Shown one piece after another: positions 63,726-64,000 of a stretch of DNA of 64,000 nucleotides. The stretch's first letter is position 1; each line of letters begins with the position of its first letter. Under the pieces are notes generated by a model. The model was not told where the DNA came from. It was given only the letters and a program-made list of their open reading frames with translations, and did not search any database. The DNA is from a bacterium (GTDB lineage: Bacteria; Krumholzibacteriota; Krumholzibacteriia; JACNKJ01), in the NCBI GenBank assembly GCA_024231955.1, contig JAAEPZ010001024.1:248001-312000 (forward strand), read 5' to 3'. A program made the translations under genes and the position numbers.

Positions 63726-64000
63726 CTATCTGTCCCCGGTCTTGATGGCATGGCCGCCGAATACCTGACGAACCCTTGCGAGCAGACGGGCAATGGTCTG
63801 TCTCCCCTGCCGTGGATTGGAGCGGACATCCAGGGCCGCCTCCAGGGCCGGGGCATCGATTCCGGCAGCTACCGCCTCCCTGGCGGCCCAGCGTCCCGTT
63901 TCGCCGCCGCCTATCGAGGGTTGGATTCCGGTGACCCCCAGTTCGGTAGCCTCCCCGAACCAGTCGAAAAGACGTGATTCGATGATGCTGCCGCGGCGCC
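63726..64000 (-). CDS. gnd: 6-phosphogluconate dehydrogenase (decarboxylating), C-terminal part, 5' end beyond the window
   Basis: The last 91 codons of a minus-strand gene, cut by the window edge; the stop is at 63726-63728. The peptide contains GGGETGRWAAREAVAAGIDAPALEAALDVRSNPRQ and LLARVRQVFGGHAI, the C-terminal helical region of 6-phosphogluconate dehydrogenase of the shorter YqeC/GndA-like type. The enzyme converts 6-phosphogluconate to ribulose 5-phosphate with NAD(P) in the cytosol. Its 3' end abuts the origin-like region. Confidence 0.85.
   Translation of the reverse strand, partial: RRGSIIESRLFDWFGEATELGVTGIQPSIGGGETGRWAAREAVAAGIDAPALEAALDVRSNPRQGRQTIARLLARVRQVFGGHAIKTGDR

Overview
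The window is a stretch of bacterial chromosome with dense coding on both strands and no rRNA, tRNA, CRISPR array or insertion sequence that I can recognise. Several features suggest a Gram-negative member of the Fibrobacteres-Chlorobi-Bacteroidetes (FCB) superphylum or an allied candidate phylum (Krumholzibacteriota or Eisenbacteria type): secreted beta-propeller proteins ending in an FPNPFNP / FlgD-like sorting-type domain, a four-gene DUF6754-type membrane operon, futalosine-pathway MqnA, a tricorn-like protease, lipoproteins, and Wzx/Wzz/ligase polysaccharide genes. This placement is inference from gene content.

Layout. 0.2-9.6 kb: glnA-like glutamine synthetase, a stand-alone RelA/SpoT-domain protein, a secreted 6-bladed propeller, a GNAT/methyltransferase pair, mqnA, a GT4 glycosyltransferase and a DUF5715 peptidase-like protein. 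9.7-12.9 kb: an operon of four membrane proteins of unknown function. 13.0-18.8 kb: hisC, a small unknown gene, and an OPT transporter / chromate-transporter-domain / membrane protein / BtpA operon. 19.1-29.4 kb: a polysaccharide region with a methyltransferase, Wzx, two non-identical ligase + Wzz cassettes, trpA and a GT-C glycosyltransferase. Truncated trpA and wzx copies lie between the two cassettes. 29.5-36.4 kb: aroF-trpE-trpG-trpD-trpCF-trpB, the tryptophan operon, from which trpA has been separated. 36.5-38.7 kb: an SRPBCC protein and a hipBA toxin-antitoxin pair with palindromic operators. 39.0-45.7 kb: a lipoprotein resembling a glycosidase, an unusually long nucleotide-sugar dehydrogenase, and a 1201-residue protein with a complete metallo-beta-lactamase ligand set plus a zinc ribbon; the last two look more AT-rich than their surroundings. 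45.9-52.2 kb: tricorn-like protease, panD, a CCA-type nucleotidyltransferase and an FAH-family hydrolase. 52.4-63.3 kb: three paralogous LVIVD-repeat propellers, another methyltransferase, a GINT1-type propeller lipoprotein and small unknowns. 63.46-63.67 kb: a dense DnaA-box cluster that looks like a replication origin, followed by the 3' end of a 6-phosphogluconate dehydrogenase gene (gnd).

How the genes work together. Shikimate/tryptophan supply (aroF, trp genes), chorismate use for menaquinone (mqnA), histidine (hisC), glutamine (glnA) and pantothenate (panD) form the housekeeping part. Surface polysaccharide synthesis is physically interleaved with trpA. The most unusual findings are the stacked ligase/Wzz alleles with trpA and wzx scars, the large metallo-beta-lactamase protein, the four-gene membrane operon and the origin-like region.
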